Of a DNA stretch of 64,000 bases, positions 8,762 to 18,986 are shown piece by piece (the stretch's first letter is position 1; every line of letters begins with the position of its first letter). The position numbers were made by a program, and so were the translations under genes. The stretch is from NCBI GenBank assembly GCA_001942185.1, contig MKJV01000091.1, positions 19,299 through 83,298 of the forward strand. The letters run 5' to 3'. Source of the stretch: Pseudonocardia sp. CNS-004 (lineage in GTDB: Bacteria > Actinomycetota > Actinomycetes > Mycobacteriales > Pseudonocardiaceae). Below the pieces are notes generated by a model. That model was not told the origin of the DNA, did no database searches, and saw only the letters and a program-made list of their open reading frames with translations.

Positions 8762-8945
8762 GGGCGTCCCGTCCGCTACTTCCCGGACGCCGTCGCGAAG
8801 GAGCCACCACGCGGGCGCCGTGGCCACGGGCGCACGTCGGGCCGGTGGCACGGGGCAGGCGTGGCCGCGCTCGGTCTGGAGGGCGAGGTCGACGCCGACC
8901 AGGTGGAAGCGATCCCACGGCTGGTCGCCCTGATCCCGCACGGAT
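8762..8945 (+). pseudogene. TrwC/MobF-type relaxase remnant
   Basis: One frame reads RPVRYFPDAVAKE, then GHGRTSGRWHGAGVAALGLEGEVDADQVEAI. This matches the start of TrwC-type conjugative relaxases, where a tyrosine-containing YY/YF-DAV segment is followed by a GRW-G-GAAALGL-GEVD block. After about 8945 the frame is lost; a second open segment (8943-9140, rich in acidic and arginine residues) continues in another frame and runs into the HNH gene without a stop. The histidine triad and helicase domains of a relaxase are missing, so it is debris of a conjugative or integrative element. Confidence 0.5.
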
Positions 8946-9176
8946 GCGGAGCTGCGTGCCCGTGGCGTCGATCTGGACGACCTGGCGGACCGGGGCGCGG
9001 CAGAGGAGTGGCGGTCAGTACACCTGGAGGACCGGGCCGAGACCGGGCGGCACCGCGAGCTACGCGACGAGCACGCGCGCGGGGCAGACCCCGTTCTCGA
9101 GGCGTTTGCGTCCGGCCTGCGAGCGAGTTCGCAGCACTCATTGCAGGCGATGGCATCCTCATGTAGAGTCGAACAC

Positions 9177-10946
9177 ATGTTCGAGCCAGTGTCCGAGGTG
9201 GGAGCCGACGAATCCGTCGATCCCCGGCTCCAGGACGCGATCGACTGGGCAAGTCTCGAACACGAACTGCGCACCGGCACCGAGGACCGCACCTGGGGCA
9301 ACACCAGTCCGTCCGGTTTCTTCGCCCTGGAGATCGACGCCGACACCAGCGTCGAGTCCGGCCTGTCGGACGAACAGCTGATCGACGCGGTGGTCGGGTT
9401 CGAACGCCTCACCGGATGGGCCCAGGCCCGCCAAGCACGTCTGCTGGCCGAGTTCGCGCGCCGCCGCCCCGGCGACGACCCCACCCTGGTCGCCACCGAC
9501 AAGGCGTGCACGATCAGCACGTTCGCGCCCGACGAGGTCGGGCTGGCCCTGAAGCAGGCCCGCATGACCGCGAAGGCCCGCCTCGGCCGCTCGGTCCAGC
9601 TGGATCAGGTGCTCCCCGAAACCCTCGCGCTGTGGGAACGGGCCGCCTCGACGAACGCCGGGTGGTCGCGATCTGCGACTCCACCCACTACCTCCCGGTG
9701 GAGAAGGCGCGTGCGGTGCAGCAACGTGTCCTGGACCGGGCCCCCGACCAGACCCTCGGCCAACTCAAGGCCGCGCTGAAGCGGGCGGTGATCGCCGCCG
9801 ACCCCGAAGGCGCCGCCGACCGTCACAAAGCCGCCCGCCGCGACCGCCGCGTGTCGATCAGCGAAGAACACGACGGAATGGCATCCCTGTGGGCATTGAT
9901 GCCCGCCCCCGATGCTCAGGCCGGCTACCAGTGGCTCACCCGCCTCGCCCTGGGCTGCGACAAGGACGACCCCCGCGGGATGGACGCCCGCCGCGCCGAC
10001 CTCGCCGCCGCCCTCCTCTCCGGCCGGCTCACCCACGCCACACCAGCACCCGTCCACGCCACCACCGATGGCCCGGGCGATGACGCCGGCGACGATTCGG
10101 CCGGCTCGGCCGATGTCAGCGGCACGGACGATGCCAGCCCTGACTCCCACGCCGATCCCGAGGCGGCCGCGACCACGGCGAAGCACCCACCGGCGACAAC
10201 GCCGACCCGCAGCCACCGCCGAGTTCGGCCGACCCCGCAGCAGGCAGCACCGATTCGAGCAACACCGATTCGAGCAGCAGCACCGGATCGCGCCGCCACC
10301 GGTGAACCCCGGCAAACCCCTCGTGCAGGTCCTGATGCCGTTCTCCACTCTGATCGGGGCCGACGACCAACCCTGCGAACTCGTCGGCCACGGCCCCATC
10401 CCCGCCGACCTGGCCCGCGACATCGCCGCCGACGCCACACTGAAACGGCTGGTCTACGACCCGTTGTCGGGCACCGTGCTCGACCACGGCCGCACCACCT
10501 ACCGACCACCCACCGCACTCGCCGACCACGTCCGCGCCCGGGACGTGTGCTGCCGCAGCCCCATCTGCCGCCGCCGCGCCCTGGACGGACACCTCGACCA
10601 CATCACCCCGTACCCCGACGGCCCCACCAACGACAAGAACCTGCACGCCTGCTGCGGACACGACCACCGGATGAAACACGCCCCCGGCTGGGGTGTGCGG
10701 GCGTTGCCGGACGGGCGGATCCAGTGGATCACCCCTACCGGGCACCGGTACCACAGCCGCCCGCACGACTACCGGCCCGACGAGTTCCCGCCCGACCTGC
10801 CACCCGACACAGCCCCCACGCGACGGGAACTGCCGAAAGACCTCGTCGCACGGCTGGAACGCCTCGAACGCGACCGCCGCACCACGGCCCTCTGGGACGG
10901 CGAAGTCATCCCGCCCGACGACAACGAGGACCCACCCCCGTTCTGA
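9177..10946 (+). CDS. DUF222 / 13E12-repeat HNH endonuclease-like protein (frameshifted)
   Basis: Around 590 residues across three frames: 9177 to about 9644, about 9644 to the low-complexity linker near 10150-10300, then to the stop at 10946. The N-terminal part is a DUF222 helical domain (LSDEQLIDAVVGFERLTGW, ARQARLLAEFARRRP). A long Ala/Thr/Asp/Pro linker follows, then a C-terminal HNH domain (CRSPICRRRALDGHLDHITPY, then CCGHDHRMKH). This is the 13E12 repeat family, present in many copies in actinomycetes; it is probably a nuclease of selfish or defence origin. A G is missing near 9644 (ERA-GLDERRVV). ATG 9177 matches the usual MFE start. Confidence 0.85.
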
Positions 10947-10992
10947 GCCGCACCGCCGTTCTGAGCCGCACCGCCGTTCTGAGTCGCCCCGC
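10939..10992 (+). repeat. Three tandem 18-bp repeats over the HNH gene stop
   Basis: Units at 10939-10956, 10957-10974 and 10975-10992 share CGTTCTGAGCCGCACCGC; the third has two changes. The TGA stop of the HNH gene lies in unit one and is therefore repeated in phase (18 bp is six codons). Confidence 0.75.
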
Positions 10993-11369
10993 GACCGGAC
11001 CGTCCTCGAAGGACGATCACCGCCGGTGAACCTTCCGATCCGCGACCGAGGGTGACCACACGCGGTCGACCTGCACACGGGCCGAGCGCCCGTACGCAGG
11101 CCCGGAAGGCAAGACGAGAATCTCGCAGAGCACCACCGAATCGGTAGTTCCCACCCGGCCCCGTCCACACCGCAACGCGCCACATGCCCACCCGCCGCAC
11201 CGGATTCGATCCGCGACAGCCGGCGGCACCCATGGAGCCGATCTCCAACAAACCAGCCCGAGACGCACTCGAGAATCGCGCCATCCCTGCCGACTCGCGT
11301 CCTGGCCCCGACGCACGAAAGGTCCCCTCGGTCCGAGGCGCGTCGCGTCTACAGCGCCGACGCTGGAGT

Positions 11370-11387
11370 CCGGCCGCCACGCGCAGG
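11370..11387. repeat. 18-bp repeat, copy 2
   Basis: Exact match to 8695-8712, in the same orientation and again followed by CTCGATCGG. It may mark the right side of the mobile-element debris. Confidence 0.5.
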
Positions 11388-11431
11388 CCCCCGAAGCTCG
11401 ATCGGTGGCGGGCTGTGTGGGCAGCGCGATG

Positions 11432-11455
11432 GCGGGAGCCTCCCGCTTGCGTCTT
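11432..11455 (+). terminator. Terminator-like hairpin
   Basis: GCGGGA-gcc-TCCCGC forms a compact 6-bp stem with a 3-base loop, followed by the T-richer TTGCGTCTT. It lies in the gene-poor spacer upstream of the serine hydrolase. Confidence 0.45.
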
Positions 11456-11573
11456 CGCCGGCGGCCGGCGCTGAATCAGCGGCATGAGTCAGATTCGTGC
11501 CGGTCGAGGGCTTGTTTCGAGTGCGGCCACGGGATGTCACGAATTCGATTGGGTCGGTTGTTAGGATTTGTGT

Positions 11574-13031
11574 ATGGCTCCTCAGCGTGCTCTGCTGCCG
11601 CGGTCGACGCCGGCCGCCGCGGGGGTGTCGTCCCGCGGCATCGCCGCGCTGCTGGACCGGCTCGAAGCACGATCCGTCGAATGCCACTCCATCATGGTGG
11701 TGTGCCGCGGCCGGGTTGTCGCCGAAGGATGGTGGGCGCCATATTCGGCCGAACGTCCGCACCTGCTCTACTCGGTGACCAAATCGTTCACTTCGGTCGC
11801 TGTGGGGCTGGCGATCGCCGACGGGTTGCTCTCGCCGGACGACCGGGTGGTCGACGTACTGCCCGACCACGTTCCGGTCGACGTCTCCGAGCAGGCACGC
11901 CGCATCACCGTCCACCACCTGCTGTCCATGACGGCCGGACACGTCGAGGACAGCCTCGACGAGGCCTGGCGACTGGAACCACGAGACCTGGTCAAGGGTT
12001 TCCTGCGCGTACCGTTCCCCGAGGCCGAGGGAACACGGCACGCGTACGACAATGCGACCACCTTCGTCCTCGCGCGAATGCTGGAACGGGTCGCGGGCGT
12101 CGGTCTCCCGGAGTTCCTCGACGAGCGTCTCTTCGGGCCCATGGGTGTCGATCACGCCGAATGGGACCGGGTCGCGAGCGGAGCCGCTTTCGGGTTCCAC
12201 GGGCTGCATCTCACCACCGAGGCCGTCGCCGCGTTCGGCGAGCTGCTGCTGCGGGGCGGCCGATGGGGCGAGCGGCAGCTCGTCCCGCGCGAATGGGTGG
12301 AGCTCGCGACGAGGCGGCACGTCGAAACGCTGCCTCCCGCGGACGAAGCCGGAAACCCCGACTTCCTGTGCGGTTACGGGTACCAGTTCTGGATGTCGCG
12401 GCACGGATACCACGGAAACGGTTCGTTCGGCCAGCAATGCGTGGTCGTCCCGTCACACGAGCTCGTGGTCGCCGTGACCAGCGGCCACTCGAACGCGGAC
12501 TCGCCGGCACAAGCCGTGCTCGACGCCATCTGGGAATTCCTGCTGCCCGCTGTGGACGGGGCGGGTGGTACCGGGGGCGACGGCTCCCCGGACGACGTGA
12601 TCCTCGCCGAGCGGCTGCGCCGGCTGTCGTTCACCCCGGTGCCGGGCTCGGCCGAGCCCGGACTCCTCGTCACGGCGAGGCTCGACGCCTCCGCCGAGGG
12701 GTCGGCGCTGCCCGACGGGACCACGGTGGTCGTCGATCCCGTCGATGGTGGCTGGCTCCTGCGCCTCGGGTCGAGTCTCGACATCGAGGCCGGCCACGGC
12801 CGGTGGCGGGAGAGCTCGCCGCTCGGTCGCCCCGTCGTCGCGGTCGGCGCCTGGCAGGGCACGACGTTCGTCGCCGAGATCTACGTCATCACCACCCCGC
12901 ACCGGGTCCGGCTGGTGGTCGACGCCGGCGCGGGGACGGCGACGGCGACGTGGAGCACCGTGCCCCTGACCGGGCCCAGCCTGGAGCTGCACGTGAAGTC
13001 GCCGCTGATGACGCAGCCCGACCTCGCGTAG
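11574..13031 (+). CDS. Serine hydrolase, beta-lactamase/penicillin-binding family
   Basis: 485 residues. The class C beta-lactamase fold is shown by S67-V-T-K70 in LLYSVTKSFTS, the second motif Y158-D-N, and HxG-like GYHGNGSFGQ later in the domain. The catalytic part ends near residue 330; a beta-rich C-terminal extension (about 340-485) follows. No signal peptide is evident, so it may be cytoplasmic, like many esterase-type members. ATG 11574 is preferred to the GTG two codons upstream. Members act as esterases, amidases or D-peptidases, so the substrate is open. It stands alone, convergent with a methyltransferase gene only a few bases away. Confidence 0.85.
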   Translation: MAPQRALLPRSTPAAAGVSSRGIAALLDRLEARSVECHSIMVVCRGRVVAEGWWAPYSAERPHLLYSVTKSFTSVAVGLAIADGLLSPDDRVVDVLPDHVPVDVSEQARRITVHHLLSMTAGHVEDSLDEAWRLEPRDLVKGFLRVPFPEAEGTRHAYDNATTFVLARMLERVAGVGLPEFLDERLFGPMGVDHAEWDRVASGAAFGFHGLHLTTEAVAAFGELLLRGGRWGERQLVPREWVELATRRHVETLPPADEAGNPDFLCGYGYQFWMSRHGYHGNGSFGQQCVVVPSHELVVAVTSGHSNADSPAQAVLDAIWEFLLPAVDGAGGTGGDGSPDDVILAERLRRLSFTPVPGSAEPGLLVTARLDASAEGSALPDGTTVVVDPVDGGWLLRLGSSLDIEAGHGRWRESSPLGRPVVAVGAWQGTTFVAEIYVITTPHRVRLVVDAGAGTATATWSTVPLTGPSLELHVKSPLMTQPDLA

Positions 13032-13038
13032 GTTCGGC

Positions 13039-13776
13039 TCAACCGCCCACGATCAACCGGTAGCCCGCGTCGAGCCGGTCGAGAGTCGACAACTCGCGGT
13101 GGCGCTCGTGCCAGGCTCCGGATTCCAGGTCGGCCGTGAGCGCCGACAGGCCGTCGACGAGGTCGCGGGGGTGGGCTTGGGCGAGCATCGAGATGCCTGC
13201 GCGGACCCGGGGGTCGAGGTACGCCTCGGGGCGGCGCCAGAAGGCGGCCCCGAAACCGTCGGTGCAATCGTGCGGGACCGGCACCGGCTCGACCCGCGCC
13301 CCGGGCAACAGTTCGGCGATGAGGGGGATGGGCACCGCGTGACCGGCGCTGACCGCGGCGGCTGCCGGGAGGTACTCGCGCACCAGCCAGAACTCGCGGA
13401 ACACCCGCTGGTCCCAGGTCAGTATCACCACCCGCTTCCGCGCGACCCGGCGCAGCTCGGCGATCCCGGCCTCGACATCGGTCCAGTGGTGGACGGTCAG
13501 CACGGCGAGGGCGGCGTCGACGCTGCCGCTGGACAGGGGTAGCGCCTCGGCGGTACCGCGCACGCAGGCCGCGGTGCCCGCGGGGCGCTGCGCGATCATG
13601 GTCGAGCTGGGTTCGACCGCCACGATCGTCTCGGCGGGCTCGTAGGAACCGGTCCCGGCGCCGACGTTCACGACACTCGTCATGCCGCCCAACGCGGCGA
13701 CGACCTGCGCCGCGATCCTCGGGTCGGGCCCACGAGTCGTCGCGTAGCCGCGGCCGATCCGGTCGTAGACGGTCAT
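13039..13776 (-). CDS. SAM-dependent methyltransferase (class I)
   Basis: 245 residues with a Rossmann-type methyltransferase core. Motif I is VVNVGAGTGSYEP (about 35-47), the acidic end of strand two is VAVEPSSTMIAQ, and the following strands are AEALPLSSGSVDAALAV and ELRRVARKRVVILTW. The SAM-binding features are clear; the acceptor is not. Short family members like this methylate small molecules. It is separated by only 7 bases from the convergent serine hydrolase and by about 36 bases from the PoxB-like gene upstream on the opposite side. Confidence 0.85.
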   Translation of the reverse strand: MTVYDRIGRGYATTRGPDPRIAAQVVAALGGMTSVVNVGAGTGSYEPAETIVAVEPSSTMIAQRPAGTAACVRGTAEALPLSSGSVDAALAVLTVHHWTDVEAGIAELRRVARKRVVILTWDQRVFREFWLVREYLPAAAAVSAGHAVPIPLIAELLPGARVEPVPVPHDCTDGFGAAFWRRPEAYLDPRVRAGISMLAQAHPRDLVDGLSALTADLESGAWHERHRELSTLDRLDAGYRLIVGG

Positions 13777-13812
13777 CGTCGGATCATGGCAGCTCGGACG
13801 CGCCGCGCCGCG

Positions 13813-15534
13813 CTAGAAGATCTGGCGCATGTTCGTCCGCGCCAGGTCGATCAGCTCCGTGCCACGCCCGGACAGCACGGTGCGGATCGCGAACAGCGCG
13901 AATCCCTTCGCCTGCTCCACGGTGATGGTCGGCGGGATCGACAGCTCCTGGCGCTCGGTGACGACGTCCAGGATCGCCGGGCCGTCGTGGGCGAGGAACT
14001 CCGTGACCGCCTTCGGCAGGTCCGCGGAGTGTTCGACGCGCCAGCCCGGCACGCCCAGCGCGTCGCCGACGGCGGCGAAGTCGGGGTTGGCCAGGTCGGT
14101 GCCGAACGTGACGAAGCCTGCGGCCTTCATCTCCAGCTCGACGAAGTTCAGCGAGGAGTTGTTGAACACCACCACCTTCACCGGCAGCCGCATCTGGCCG
14201 AGCGTGACCAGCTCGCCCATCAGCATGGTCAGGCCGCCGTCTCCCGCGAGGGCGATGACCTGCCGGCCCGGGTACGTGGCCTGGGCGCCGATGGCCTGGG
14301 GCAGCGCGTTGGCCATCGAGCCGTGGTTGAACGAGCCCAGCAGGCGGCGGCGGCCGTTCATCCGCAGGTAGCGCGCGGCCCACACGACCGGCGAGCCGAC
14401 GTCGGGGATGAGGACGGCGTCGTCGTCGGCCCCGTCGTCGAGGAGTCTGGCCAGGTACTGCGGGTGGACCGGGGCCGCGCCCCGGCTCGGGGTGGCGAGG
14501 CCGTCGAGCTCGGTGCGGGTGCGCCGGTAGTGGGTGAGCATGGTGTCGAGGTGCTTGCCCGACCGCGGCGGATCCAGCCGGGGCAGGAGCGCCTCGATGG
14601 TCTCCTTGACGCCCCCGACCAGCGGGATGTCGACCTTCGTGCGCCTCCCGAGCTGGGCACCGCGCAGGTCGACCTGCACGGTGGTGGCGTTCTTCGGGAA
14701 GAACTGCTGGTAGGGGAAGTCGGTGCCCAGCATGAGCAGGGTGTCGCAGTGCTCCATGGCGCGGTAGCCGGAGGAGAACCCGAGCAGCCCGGTCATGCCG
14801 ACGTCGAAGGGGTTGTCCGGCTCGACGGACTCCTTGCCGCGGATCGTGTGGACGACCGGTGCCTGCAGCGCGCCGGCGAGCCGGACGAGCTCGTCGTGCG
14901 CGTCCCGGCAGCCCGCACCGGCGAGGATCGTGACCTTCGACCCGGCGTTCAGCGCGCGGGCCGCGGCGTCGAGCTCATCGGACTCCGGTACGACCGCGGA
15001 GCGGGTGGCCGTGATCGTCTCGGGCTTCGCGTCCGTCCTGGCCAGTCCGACGTCGCCGGGGACGACCAGCACCGCCACACCGCGCTTGGAGAGCGCCTCG
15101 CGCATCGCGATCCGCAGCAGCCGCGGCATCTGACCGGGGTGTGCGACGTGCTCGGCGTAGACGCTGCACTCCCGGAACAGTTCCTGGGGACGGGTCTCCT
15201 GGAAGTAGGTGGACCCGATCTCCTCGCTCGGGGATGTGCGCGGCGATGGCCAGTACGGGCACCCGGGAACGCTGGGCGTCGTACAGCCCGTTGATCAGGT
15301 GCAGGTTGCCCGGCCCGCAGCTGCCGGCGCACACGGCGAGCTCGTCGGTGAGCCCGGCCTCGCGCCCGCGGCGAACGCGGCGGCCTCCTCGTGCCGGACG
15401 TGCACCCACGCGAGCTGCGGACGGGTCCGCAGCGCGTCGGTGAACCCGTTGAGCGAGTCGCCCGGGATGCCGTACACGCGGCGCACCCCGCTCGCGATCA
15501 GGGTGTCGGCGATCAGCTCGGCAACGGTGGACAC
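13813..15534 (-). CDS. poxB: ThDP-dependent pyruvate oxidase / PoxB-like enzyme (two frameshifts)
   Basis: About 573 residues after correction, matching PoxB (572). The N-terminal ThDP domain has the catalytic glutamate in RHEEAAAFAAG, the central domain binds FAD or nucleotide, and the C-terminal domain has the ThDP-Mg motif LAGDGGLTMLMGEL followed by NNSSLNF. Expected reaction: oxidative decarboxylation of pyruvate to acetate and CO2, passing electrons to quinone, at the membrane face. One G is missing near 15364 (GAEAGLTDE) and one C is extra near 15228 (HIPSEEIGSTYF). GTG 15534 has GAGGAG upstream. An acetolactate synthase-type role is less likely given the length and motifs. Confidence 0.88.
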
Positions 15535-15589
15535 GGTGTCTCCTCACGCCTACCCGGGCCCTCGACGCTAACCGGGTCCCGTCCTTCCG

Positions 15590-16191
15590 TCACGGTGCAC
15601 GATCGGGGCGGGTCGCCGCCCGCGCGCTGCCTGAGTCGTCGCCGAGCGCGGGTAGACCGTCGATGGACGTCGCGTTCCGCTGCCGCTGGTAGTCGCGGAT
15701 GCCGTCCGCGCCCTTGCGCTCGACGTGAGCGACCAGCACGTGCCGTTCGTCGCGCATCTCCATGAGCGGTACGCCGAAACCGCACGAGTCGCTCACCCTC
15801 GTGACGTCGACGACGACCACGGCGCGGTAGGCCGGAGAATCGGCCACCCCGTCGAACAGCGGCATCCACTTGGCGAACTCCGGAGAATCGTATCGGATGA
15901 TCCGGCCGCGGCCGTGCAGGCGCACGATTTTCGGCGTGCGGTCGAATGCGCAGAACATGATCGTGATCCGGCCATTCTCGCGGATGTGGGCGATGGTCTC
16001 GGCCCCGCTCGCCGTGATGTCGAGATAGGCGAAGGTGTGGTCGTCGCAACCCGGGACGTACCGTTCACGCCTTTCGGTGAGACGTTCACGTGTCCGTCGC
16101 CCGCGAGGGCAGCGGTGGCCACGAAGAAGAGGGGCTGTGCTGCGATGAAATCCCGTATCGCCGGTGTGACCTGCTGATAGACCCGTCCCAT
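15590..16191 (-). CDS. Pyridoxamine 5'-phosphate oxidase family protein (frameshifted)
   Basis: About 200 residues. The start (QQVTPAIRDFIAAQPLFFVATA, then GHVNVSPKG) and the middle (TFAYLDITASGAETIAHIRENGRITIMFCAF, FGVPLMEM) are typical of the flavin-binding split barrel of the PPOX family. One base is missing near 16052, splitting it after GVNGT. Members of this subgroup bind FMN or F420; the chemistry of this branch is not established. It lies 36 bases downstream of an MFS gene on the same strand. Confidence 0.85.
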
Positions 16192-16227
16192 GCCGGCAGC
16201 GTGCCACGGGGTTGCCTGCCCTGGGTC

Positions 16228-17411
16228 TCAGGGGCGCGACGCCGCCCGCGCCACGGCCACCGCCAGCGCGGCGAGCGCCACGGCCAGACCCACCAGGCCG
16301 GCACCGAGCGCGCCGGCCGCGGCGGCGATGCCGCCGACGAGCAGCGGGCCGCCCGCGTCGCCGAACTCGCGTCCGACCTCGGCCGCGCCCATCGTCTGCC
16401 CGAGCCGCTCCTGCGGGGTGCTGGCGGCCAGGTGCGCGAACGCGAACGGGGTCGCCAGCCCGGTGCCGATGCCCACGAGGAACGCGGCGACGATGAGCCC
16501 GGCGATCCCGGGCAGCGCGGCCCCGCACGCCATGCCGAGCGCCGCGGCGGCGAGGCCGACGGCCATGCCGGGCCCGTCGGCGATCCGGCCGTCGTCGCGG
16601 GCACGTCCGGCGCGGGGCTGCACGAGCGCGGCGGTGGCGGCGAGCACGGACACGGCCGCGCCCGTGACCAGCGGGCCGAGCCCGTAGCTCGCCCCCGCGA
16701 CGGGGAGGAACCCGACGCCCGCCGACAGGGCGGCCGTGGCTCCGGCCAGTGCGAGCGTGGGACGCAGGAAGCCGCTGGTGCCGAGCCTGCGGGCGAGGTC
16801 GAGCACGGTCTGGCGGGCCCGGGGGAGTGGCGGCACGGCCGGGACGGCGAGCGCCGCCCACACGGCGACCGCCACCGCGACGCCGCCGAGCGTGCTGAAC
16901 AGCAGCGGGTATCCGCCCAGCGTGATCAGGACGCCGCCCAGCACGGGGCCGAGGGTGTAGCCGAGGCCCTTCCACGCGCCGTACCCCCCGTACGCGCGGC
17001 CGCGTCCGTCGGCGGGGGTGAGGCGGGCGACCATCGCGCCCGCCGCCGGGGAGAACGCCGCCGCGGCCGCGCCCTGGCCCAGCCGGACCACCCCGATCAG
17101 CGCTGGGTTGCCCGCCAGCACGACGCCGCGGACGCCAGCGCGAACGCCAGCAGGCCGCCGAGCAGCACCGGCCGTGGCCCGATGCGGTCGGCCAGCGCCC
17201 CGAACAGCGGCTTGAGCACGATCTCGGCACCGTCGTAGACGGCGAGGAGCACACCGAGGGTGAGCAGCGACGCGTGCGTGGCCTCGGTGTAGCCGCCGAG
17301 GCTGGCGGCGATGCTGTGGGCGCCGAAGGCGGTGACGAAGCCGGCCGCGTACAGGGGAAGCAGTCGGCTCCCCACCGCCGTCCCGGGATTCCCGGACGAA
17401 TCACCGCTCAT
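16228..17411 (-). CDS. MFS transporter, drug/sugar efflux-like (frameshifted)
   Basis: About 395 residues with close to twelve hydrophobic segments. The N-terminal half begins RLLPLYAAGFVTAFGAHS and holds the loop LFGALADRIGPRPVLLGG; the second half includes VGIGTGLATPFAFAHLA and a very Ala/Leu-rich end. One base is lost near 17130 (ALASAA to VLAGNPALIG). ATG 17411 has GGAGGACC upstream. It is probably a proton-driven exporter; the substrate is unknown. A siderophore export role is possible because iron genes lie just upstream, but this is inference only. Confidence 0.82.
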
Positions 17412-17571
17412 CAGGTCCTCCGAGGAGTCTGGCGCGCCTGCGCGTGCCCGCCGCGATCCTCGCAGGAGCCGCGGGCCCCGCGAGGACCACGGTCGGCGCG
17501 CGGCTCCAGATCGTGCCGCTACTGCGGTGTGCCCGCCACCTCCTGCAGGGCGAGCGCCGCGGTGGCAGGGC

Positions 17572-17824
17572 GCGTCCCGGAGGTCCTCCGGCACGTCCGG
17601 GCCGAGCGAACGCATGAACACGGTGGAGAGGTTGTCCTCGCCCACGACCATCGGGAGGACGTCGCCGCGGGCCTGGCCGAACAGGTAGGTGTGCCCGGCG
17701 AGGGTGGGGAGCTCGGCGCGCAGCGCGGCGACGGCGGCGTCCGCCTCGGCGATCAGCGCCTCGACCTCGGTCTTCCCGATCGCCCTGGCGATCTGGCGAG
17801 CGTCGTCGCGGGTGGCGACGTCGT
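17572..17824 (-). pseudogene. Iron-siderophore substrate-binding protein remnant
   Basis: A stretch of about 84 codons encodes the middle of a FecB/FepB-type periplasmic binding protein: ARQIARAIGKTEVEALIAEA, then HTYLFGQARGDVLPMVVGED and FMRSLGPDVPEDLRD. Neither the lipoprotein signal nor the C-terminal lobe is present, and it abuts the stop of the F420 reductase-like gene. I read it as what is left of a siderophore uptake gene after deletion. It supports an iron-acquisition history for this locus, with the siderophore-interacting protein and salicylate synthase nearby. Confidence 0.65.
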
Positions 17825-18467
17825 TCAGTGCGCGACGGAGAGCGCGAAGGGGACCGGGCCGAGCGCCTGCACGAGCGGGCGGACCAGCAGCACGAACGCC
17901 TCGGTCACCCGGGCCGTCGCCAGGTCTCCCAGGTCGATCACCTGGTCCGGCCGCCACCCCAGGTCGCCGAGCACCGTCGCGACGACGTGCTTGGCCCCCT
18001 CGTCGTCGCCGGACAGGAACGCCGACGGCGGAGTCGTGAACGTGCCGGGCGCGGCCATCGCGGCCGCCGGTCCCACCGTGTTGAGGGTCTTCACCACGTG
18101 GGTGTGCGGCAGGGCCCGTTGCAGCTCCTCGGCGAGGCTCGACCCGGGGTGGCGCAATGCGGTGGCGAACCCGTCGGGTCCCTGCTCGACGGCGTTGGCG
18201 ACGTCGACGAGTACCGAGCCCGCGAGCTGCGGGGCGAGCGGGCGCAGGAGGTCGACGGACTCGACGCCCGGTGTGGCGTTGATGACGACGTCGGCGCGCT
18301 CCGCCGCAGCGGCCAGCCCGCTGAGCGGCACGGGAGCGGTCCAGCTCCCGGCCCGCCGCCGCGGGTCGCGGGATCCGGCCGTGACCGTGCGCCCGGCACG
18401 TGCCAGCGCGGTGGCGAGGGCCGTGCCGACGTTGCCGGTGCCGAGGACGGCGATCGTGGCTGTCATG
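17825..18467 (-). CDS. F420H2:NADP+ oxidoreductase-like reductase
   Basis: 214 residues with an N-terminal Rossmann domain: TIAVLGTGNVGTALATALA, then AGSRDPRR for the NADP phosphate. Conserved later parts are INATPGVES and VVKTLNTVGP. This is the NADPH-dependent F420 reductase/NAD-binding family that moves hydride between NADPH and cofactor F420 or reduces related substrates. ATG 18467 begins at MTATIAV; the longer frame has no ribosome site. It is divergent from an HxlR regulator 76 bases away, which may control it. A short duplicate of its C-terminus is found at 23997-24066. Confidence 0.82.
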
Positions 18468-18543
18468 GTCGGGACGGTAGGGACGGGGTAGAACGAGTGG
18501 GAGTAGGCACTTCGAAGATCCCAGGGCACCGGAAGGAGCGTGC

Positions 18544-18986
18544 GTGGCCACGAGGACGGCCGCCGAGCGGCAGGAGATCCGCCGGGTCGAGCACCGGGCG
18601 GCCGTCGCCGTCTGCCCCACGCAGGAGGTGCTCGGCAGGCTCGGCGACAAGTGGGTGCCGCTCGTGCTCACCGCCCTGCGGGGCGGTCCGCTGCGCCACG
18701 GCGAGCTGGCCCGCACCGTGGCGGGCGCGCGGCAGAAGGTGCTCACCGCGACGCTGCGCGGGCTGGAGCGCGACGGGTTGGTCACGCGGACCGTCACGCC
18801 TGCGGTGCCGGTGCGGGTGGAGTACGCGCTCAGCCCGCTCGGGCGCAGCCTGCTGGAGGTGGTGGACACGGTGACGCGGTGGGCGGACCGGCACGTGCCG
18901 CAGCTGCACGCGGCCCGCCATGGCCACGACGGTGCGGGTCGAGGCGTCGGCGCGGACCTCCTCGATCCCCCCGATCACGCGCCTGA
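18544..18986 (+). CDS. HxlR-family transcriptional regulator (3' end uncertain)
   Basis: The first ~120 residues are an HxlR winged helix: VAVCPTQEVLGRLGDKWVPL, LTALRGGPLRHGELAR, KVLTATLRGLERDGLVTR and YALSPLGRSLLEVVD. GTG 18544 has AAGGAG upstream. The true stop is unclear: the same frame stays open through the siderophore-interacting gene to 19917, while the frame one base over stops at 18986, just before an iron-box-like site. I think an indel near 18900-18980 hides the real stop, because HxlR proteins of this length normally end here. It is divergent from the F420-type reductase, a likely target. Confidence 0.75.

Larger units (their letters stand above)
10993..11573. other. Gene-poor stretch before the serine hydrolase
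   Basis: I see no supported gene in these ~580 bases. Open frames are short, arginine-rich and without family character. The stretch holds the second copy of the 18-bp repeat (11370-11387) and a terminator-like hairpin (11432-11455). The last ~60 bases are less GC-rich and probably carry the promoter of the next gene. Confidence 0.5.

Noticed and set aside
8498..9166. One continuous 222-residue gene on the plus strand
   Set aside because: Its first half is antisense to the DinB gene and only the 8762-8945 part resembles a relaxase; the rest looks like chance open frame.
10250..10310. Short repeated GATTCGAGCA units taken as a CRISPR-like array
   Set aside because: They are adjacent low-complexity repeats inside the HNH gene linker, without spacers; no CRISPR array or cas gene is in the window.
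739..11455. Genomic island integrated at tRNA-Val
   Set aside because: The layout invites it, but I found no repeated tRNA 3' end downstream to serve as a second attachment site, and the integrase remnant is weak.
11184..11474. 96-codon open frame on the plus strand
   Set aside because: Composition is arginine-rich and low in structure, there is no ribosome site, and it contains a terminator-like hairpin and a repeat copy.
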